Positions 60,524-64,000 of a stretch of DNA of 64,000 nt are shown here, piece after piece (position 1 is the first letter of the stretch; each line of letters begins with the position of its first letter). This DNA comes from an uncultured Desulfuromonas sp. Lineage in GTDB: Bacteria; Desulfobacterota; Desulfuromonadia; Desulfuromonadales; Desulfuromonadaceae. Where the stretch lies: the NCBI RefSeq assembly GCF_963676955.1, contig NZ_OY781461.1, positions 1,312,001-1,376,000 of the forward strand. Reading direction: 5' to 3'. A model generated the notes under the pieces. It made no database searches. It was not told where the DNA came from and worked only from the letters and a program-made list of their open reading frames with translations. The position numbers were made by a program, and so were the translations under genes.

Positions 60524-61969
60524 ATGAGTTTACGCGTTTACAATACCCTCAGTGGTCAGAAAGAATTGTTTGAACCCCGTGTGCCCGGCAAGGTCGGCAT
60601 GTATGTGTGCGGCGTCACCGTCTATGATTACTGCCACATCGGCCACGCCCGCGCCAATATTGTCTTTGATATCGTCTACCGTTATCTGAAGTACAGCGGC
60701 TATGACGTGACCTACGTGCGTAACTACACCGATGTCGATGACAAGATCATCAATCGCGCCAACGAACGCGGCATTACCAGTCAGCAACTGTCCGAGGAAT
60801 TTATTCAGGCCTTTGATGAAGACATGGGACGCCTGGGGCTTGATCTGCCGACAGTACAGCCCAAGGCCACCGAGCATATCGACCATATCATTGCGCTGGT
60901 CGAGCGCTTGATTGCCAACGGCAAAGCCTACCCCAGCGACGGTGACGTCTACTTCGCCGTGGAGAGCTTTAACGACTATCTCAAGCTGAGCAAACGCAAT
61001 CTCGACGAGATGCAGGCCGGAGCGCGCATTGCACCCGGTGAGAAGAAACGCAACCCCATGGATTTCGCGTTGTGGAAGGCGGCCAAGCCCGGTGAGCCGT
61101 TCTGGGAGTCCCCCTGGGGCAAAGGGCGTCCCGGTTGGCACATCGAGTGTTCGGCCATGGGCATGGAATATCTCGGCGAGTCGTTCGATATTCACGGCGG
61201 CGGCAAAGACCTGGTTTTTCCCCACCATGAAAACGAGATCGCTCAGAGCGAGGCAGCCACCGGCCGGCCGTTTGTCAAATACTGGCTGCACAACGGCTTC
61301 GTCAACGTCAACCAGGAGAAGATGAGCAAGTCGCTGGGTAATTTCTTCACCATCCGCGACATTCTCAAAACCTACGATCCGGAAGTGGTGCGCTTCTTCA
61401 TCCTGTCGGCCCACTACCGTTCGCCCATTGATTTTTCCGACCAGAACCTCAAAGAGGCGCGTCTCGGTCTGTCCCGTTTTTATGAGGGACTGCAGGCGGC
61501 GGCCGAGGTGCTGGCCGAGTGTCCGCCGAGTGACGTGGTGGCCACGGACGGTGCCGAACTGGCCGCCAAGTTCCGTGAGGCCATGGATGATGACTTCAAT
61601 ACCGCCCAGGCCATTGGCTACCTGTTTGAGGGCATCCGCACCATGAACCGCCTCATGGCCACCAAAAAATTCCGTAAAAAAGCGGACCTGGTGGCGTCGG
61701 TGCGTTCGTTGTACGAGACCTTCCTTGAACTGGGCAAGGTGTTGGGGATGTTCGGTTCGGAGCCGAAGGAATGGTTGAACCAGCAACGCATGGCCGCCTT
61801 GGCTGATCTGGATATCACCGTCGAAGAGATTGAGGCGCTGATTGCTGACCGCCTTCAGGCGCGCCAGGACAAAGATTTTGCCCGTTCCGATGCGATTCGC
61901 GACGAGCTGGCTGAAAAAGGGATTCTGCTGCTGGACGGTGCCGGTGGCACCGACTGGAAGATTAAATAA
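60524..61969 (+). CDS. cysS: Cysteinyl-tRNA synthetase
   Basis: 481 residues. The zinc ligand Cys is in YVCGVTVYD, the HIGH motif in [14 protein letters not shown], and KMSKS in [30 protein letters not shown] and [21 protein letters not shown] form the cysteine-specific site. The C-terminal helical domain ends [23 protein letters not shown], normal for the family. GAGAGGAACG precedes the ATG. Confidence 0.97.
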   Translation: MSLRVYNTLSGQKELFEPRVPGKVGMYVCGVTVYDYCHIGHARANIVFDIVYRYLKYSGYDVTYVRNYTDVDDKIINRANERGITSQQLSEEFIQAFDEDMGRLGLDLPTVQPKATEHIDHIIALVERLIANGKAYPSDGDVYFAVESFNDYLKLSKRNLDEMQAGARIAPGEKKRNPMDFALWKAAKPGEPFWESPWGKGRPGWHIECSAMGMEYLGESFDIHGGGKDLVFPHHENEIAQSEAATGRPFVKYWLHNGFVNVNQEKMSKSLGNFFTIRDILKTYDPEVVRFFILSAHYRSPIDFSDQNLKEARLGLSRFYEGLQAAAEVLAECPPSDVVATDGAELAAKFREAMDDDFNTAQAIGYLFEGIRTMNRLMATKKFRKKADLVASVRSLYETFLELGKVLGMFGSEPKEWLNQQRMAALADLDITVEEIEALIADRLQARQDKDFARSDAIRDELAEKGILLLDGAGGTDWKIK

Positions 61970-62224
61970 GCAGGTTAATTCAGCAGCATCGAACGGAGCG
62001 ACCGTCATCGCGGTCATTTTTGCTGAGCTGTTTGACGACTGTTGTTGTAATCAGGCCGGGTTTTGTTGATGCCTAAGTGGCGTGATGTGTTTGGGTGGGG
62101 AAGCCCATGTCATGTAGGTAGCAGGCATCATCCAGGGATGCAGCTCTCCATGGCAATGGACTCCACCGTGCCATTTATTCAGGATCGATGGCATTAATCT
62201 GGACAACATTGTGACAACGAAAAA
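61970..62224. other. Intergenic region after cysS
   Basis: About 255 bp before the pgeF terminator. A 42-codon frame from 62069 (MPKWRDVFGW...) has no ribosome site and no recognised family. A weak GCATC/GATGC hairpin is present. No gene is called. Confidence 0.45.
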
Positions 62225-62256
62225 AAAGGACAGGCTGTTTTAACCGCCTGTCCTTT
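62217..62256 (-). terminator. Terminator of the rluD-pgeF unit
   Basis: AAAGGACAGGC (62225-62235) and GCCTGTCCTTT (62246-62256) form an 11-bp stem. On the minus strand an eight-T tract follows, 27 nt after the pgeF stop. Confidence 0.9.
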
Positions 62257-62282
62257 AGAGCCTAAACGTTTTTCGAGTTGTT

Positions 62283-63083
62283 CTATTCGTCGCGAAACAT
62301 CACAAATCCCATCTGGCGTCCGGTTTTACCCTCGTCACGACGATAGGAGAAAAACAGCTCACGCTGGTTCCAGGTACAGGCATCGGCACAGTCGATATTT
62401 TTCTTTTTCACACCGGCCTTCTCCAGTTGCAGCAGACAACTTTGCTGCAGATCCACCCGCCATTTGCCGAATTCGACCTCCGTGGCAATCTCATCCCAGT
62501 GGCCGGTCCCGTTACGGAATCCCTCCCGCACTTCTTTACCTACTTCGTAATGTTCGGCACTGATACCGGGACCGACAGCCACTAAGAGGTCTTCGACACC
62601 ACAGGAGAATTCATCGACCATGGCTTCAATGGTTTTACCGATCAAACCATTGGCCGCCCCCCGCCAGCCGGCGTGAATGACTGCGGCAACCCGTTTTTTG
62701 GGATCAAAAATCATCAGCGGATAACAGTCGGCCACGGTGACGCCCAGCATCAGGCCAGGTTGATTGGTAATGATGGCATCCGCCTCAACGTCCTGAAAGT
62801 GGCTGACGTCATAATTTTTTTTATCGACGACAACAATATCGTTGCCATGAACCTGTTTCACCAAGAGAAGATGGTGCAACGGCAGATCAAAGGCATGCAA
62901 CAGTGTCGAGCGGTTGCCTTCAATGTTATAGGCCGCATCCTCCGTATTACTACCGAGGTTAAGTGAGTTATAGGGGGGACGGCTGATGCCGCCGTTACGG
63001 GTCGTCACGCCGGCAAGCAGGGTTTTACCGTCGCACCATTTTGCCTGCAGACAGCTGATTTTGCCATATTTTTCAAGGTTCAT
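62283..63083 (-). CDS. pgeF: Peptidoglycan editing factor PgeF (YfiH, multicopper-oxidase-like fold)
   Basis: 266 residues from the ATG at 63083 (GGGAG upstream). The family signature is complete: KQVHGNDIVVVDK, metal Cys/His in VADCYPLMIFD and VIHAGWRGAANGLI, GPGISAEHYEVG and, near the C-terminus, FFSYRRDEGKTGRQMGFV. YfiH proteins edit misincorporated amino acids in muropeptides and show laccase-like or purine nucleoside activity in vitro. The start overlaps the rluD stop region by 11 nt, so the two are co-expressed. Confidence 0.93.
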   Translation of the reverse strand: MNLEKYGKISCLQAKWCDGKTLLAGVTTRNGGISRPPYNSLNLGSNTEDAAYNIEGNRSTLLHAFDLPLHHLLLVKQVHGNDIVVVDKKNYDVSHFQDVEADAIITNQPGLMLGVTVADCYPLMIFDPKKRVAAVIHAGWRGAANGLIGKTIEAMVDEFSCGVEDLLVAVGPGISAEHYEVGKEVREGFRNGTGHWDEIATEVEFGKWRVDLQQSCLLQLEKAGVKKKNIDCADACTWNQRELFFSYRRDEGKTGRQMGFVMFRDE

Positions 63084-64000
63084 GGGTCTTGCTCCCTTCT
63101 GTGTTCTCATCGACATCAAGCCTGACCGGATCATAGACTTCGGACAGGGAGGACTGTTCTACACCATATTTGTCGTCGAGAAAAGCCACAATTGAGCCCA
63201 GATCGTCGGGAAGGTCACTGGTGAACTGCAGATACTCGCCGGTTCGCGGGTGGATAAATCCCAGCAAGCGGGCGTGAAGTGCCTGGCGATGCAGGGCATG
63301 AATGCGCTGGCGCACCTCCAGATCATTGATGGCATTGGCCCGGGTCCGATTGCCGTAGAGAGGATCACCGACCAGAGGAAGATTCATCTCCGACAGATGA
63401 ACACGAATCTGATGAGTTCGTCCGGTTTCCAGACGCATCTCCAACAGGCTGAGACGATCGGCATCGTAACGGCGCAGCACTTTCCAATGGGTGACGGCCC
63501 GGCGGCCACCTCGTCCTTTTGAGGTCATTTTTTTCCGATGGGTAGGATGGCGTCCGATGGGCGCATCAATGGTGCCGCGCACGTTCTGAACCTGACCGTG
63601 CACCAGAGCCACATAACGGCGTTGAATCGAGTGCGCCTTGAACTGGGCCGCAAGATCATTATGGGTGGCGTCATTTTTTGTCGCCACCATGACTCCGGAG
63701 GTATCCTTGTCAAGGCGGTGGACAATCCCCGGCCGCAGTTCGCCGCCCACGCCACTGAGGTCATGACAATGATGCAACAACGCATTGACCAGGGTTCCCG
63801 AGCTGTGTCCGGCTGCGGGATGCACCACCATGCCGGCGGCTTTATCGATGACAATCAGATCGGAATCTTCATAGAGAATCGTCAGAGGCAGATCTTCAGG
63901 GAGGGTTTCGACAGGTTGCGCTTCGGGTAGCGTCACGGACACCGTTTCTCCACCACGCAGTTTTGCGCCGGCCTTGACCGCCTGCTCATCAACACGCACC
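63073..64000 (-). CDS. rluD: RluD-family 23S rRNA pseudouridine synthase, partial at window end
   Basis: At least 308 residues, with the 5' end beyond the window. The remaining N-terminal piece (VRVDEQAVKAGAKLRGGETVSV) is the end of an S4 RNA-binding domain. The catalytic domain is complete with Asp in HRLDKDTSGVMVATKND, YVALVHGQV, GRTHQIRVHL and GDPLYG. The family isomerises uridines of helix 69 in 23S rRNA (RluD) or related sites. The apparent GTG start at 63999 is only the window boundary. Confidence 0.92.
   Translation of the reverse strand, partial: VRVDEQAVKAGAKLRGGETVSVTLPEAQPVETLPEDLPLTILYEDSDLIVIDKAAGMVVHPAAGHSSGTLVNALLHHCHDLSGVGGELRPGIVHRLDKDTSGVMVATKNDATHNDLAAQFKAHSIQRRYVALVHGQVQNVRGTIDAPIGRHPTHRKKMTSKGRGGRRAVTHWKVLRRYDADRLSLLEMRLETGRTHQIRVHLSEMNLPLVGDPLYGNRTRANAINDLEVRQRIHALHRQALHARLLGFIHPRTGEYLQFTSDLPDDLGSIVAFLDDKYGVEQSSLSEVYDPVRLDVDENTEGSKTHEP

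Overview
The window looks like chromosomal DNA of a Desulfuromonadales-type bacterium (Desulfuromonas / Pelobacter / Geobacter relatives). This rests on gene content only: a triheme c7-type cytochrome, a low-molecular-mass siroheme sulfite reductase, futalosine-pathway menaquinone genes, a methylmalonyl-CoA mutase / epimerase / acyl-CoA carboxylase set, a CarD factor, and three paralogous outer-membrane porins. No rRNA or CRISPR array was seen. One tRNA gene (tRNA-Phe) is present.

Layout. 0-2.4 kb: a sialidase-fold lipoprotein. 2.4-6.3 kb: an accessory segment with a methyltransferase, a Fic protein behind a perfect 19-bp palindrome, two tandem small membrane proteins behind a sigma-54-like promoter, and a receiver-like protein with no phospho-acceptor. 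It is bracketed by two copies of the tRNA-Phe terminator. 6.3-10 kb: amino-acid biosynthesis. The DAHP synthase gene is preceded by a Phe-rich leader peptide and nested alternative hairpins, which is a classical attenuator. serA follows. 10-13.6 kb (minus): siroheme reductase, mqnD, mqnB and an unknown gene translationally coupled to mqnB. 13.7-25 kb: the propionate / methylmalonyl-CoA block, with cobO-mcm-meaB on the minus strand, a divergent HTH-cupin regulator, the two carboxylase subunits, and the epimerase. 25-32.7 kb: three porin paralogs and an FG-GAP repeat secreted protein.

32.8-44.4 kb is a mobile-element-bounded, AT-rich island. Two almost identical IS30-family elements (1106 bp each, 3-bp target duplications) sit inside decayed IS3 and IS200 transposase genes. 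They flank an operon of minor pilins (two FimT/GspH, PilW, PilV, PilX), a 1451-residue PilY1-like tip protein and a small secreted protein. Next to it lies a PilS/PilR-like two-component pair.

44.4-64 kb is mostly housekeeping: radC, radA, a glycolate/lactate oxidase pair glcD-glcF, the triheme cytochrome, a PP-loop ATPase, panE, carD, ispD-ispF-glnS, a PAS protein, cysS, pgeF and a partial rluD cut by the window end.

Functional picture. Carbon passes between propionyl-CoA and succinyl-CoA through carboxylase, epimerase and B12-dependent mutase, with MeaB and the adenosyltransferase maintaining the cofactor. Chorismate made through the attenuated DAHP synthase feeds aromatic amino acids and, through Mqn enzymes, menaquinone. 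Glycolate/lactate oxidation, menaquinone and periplasmic cytochrome fit an anaerobic respirer. The best candidates for something not yet described are the two-stage attenuator, the sigma-54 small-membrane-protein / pseudo-receiver cassette, and the tRNA-terminator-bounded segment.
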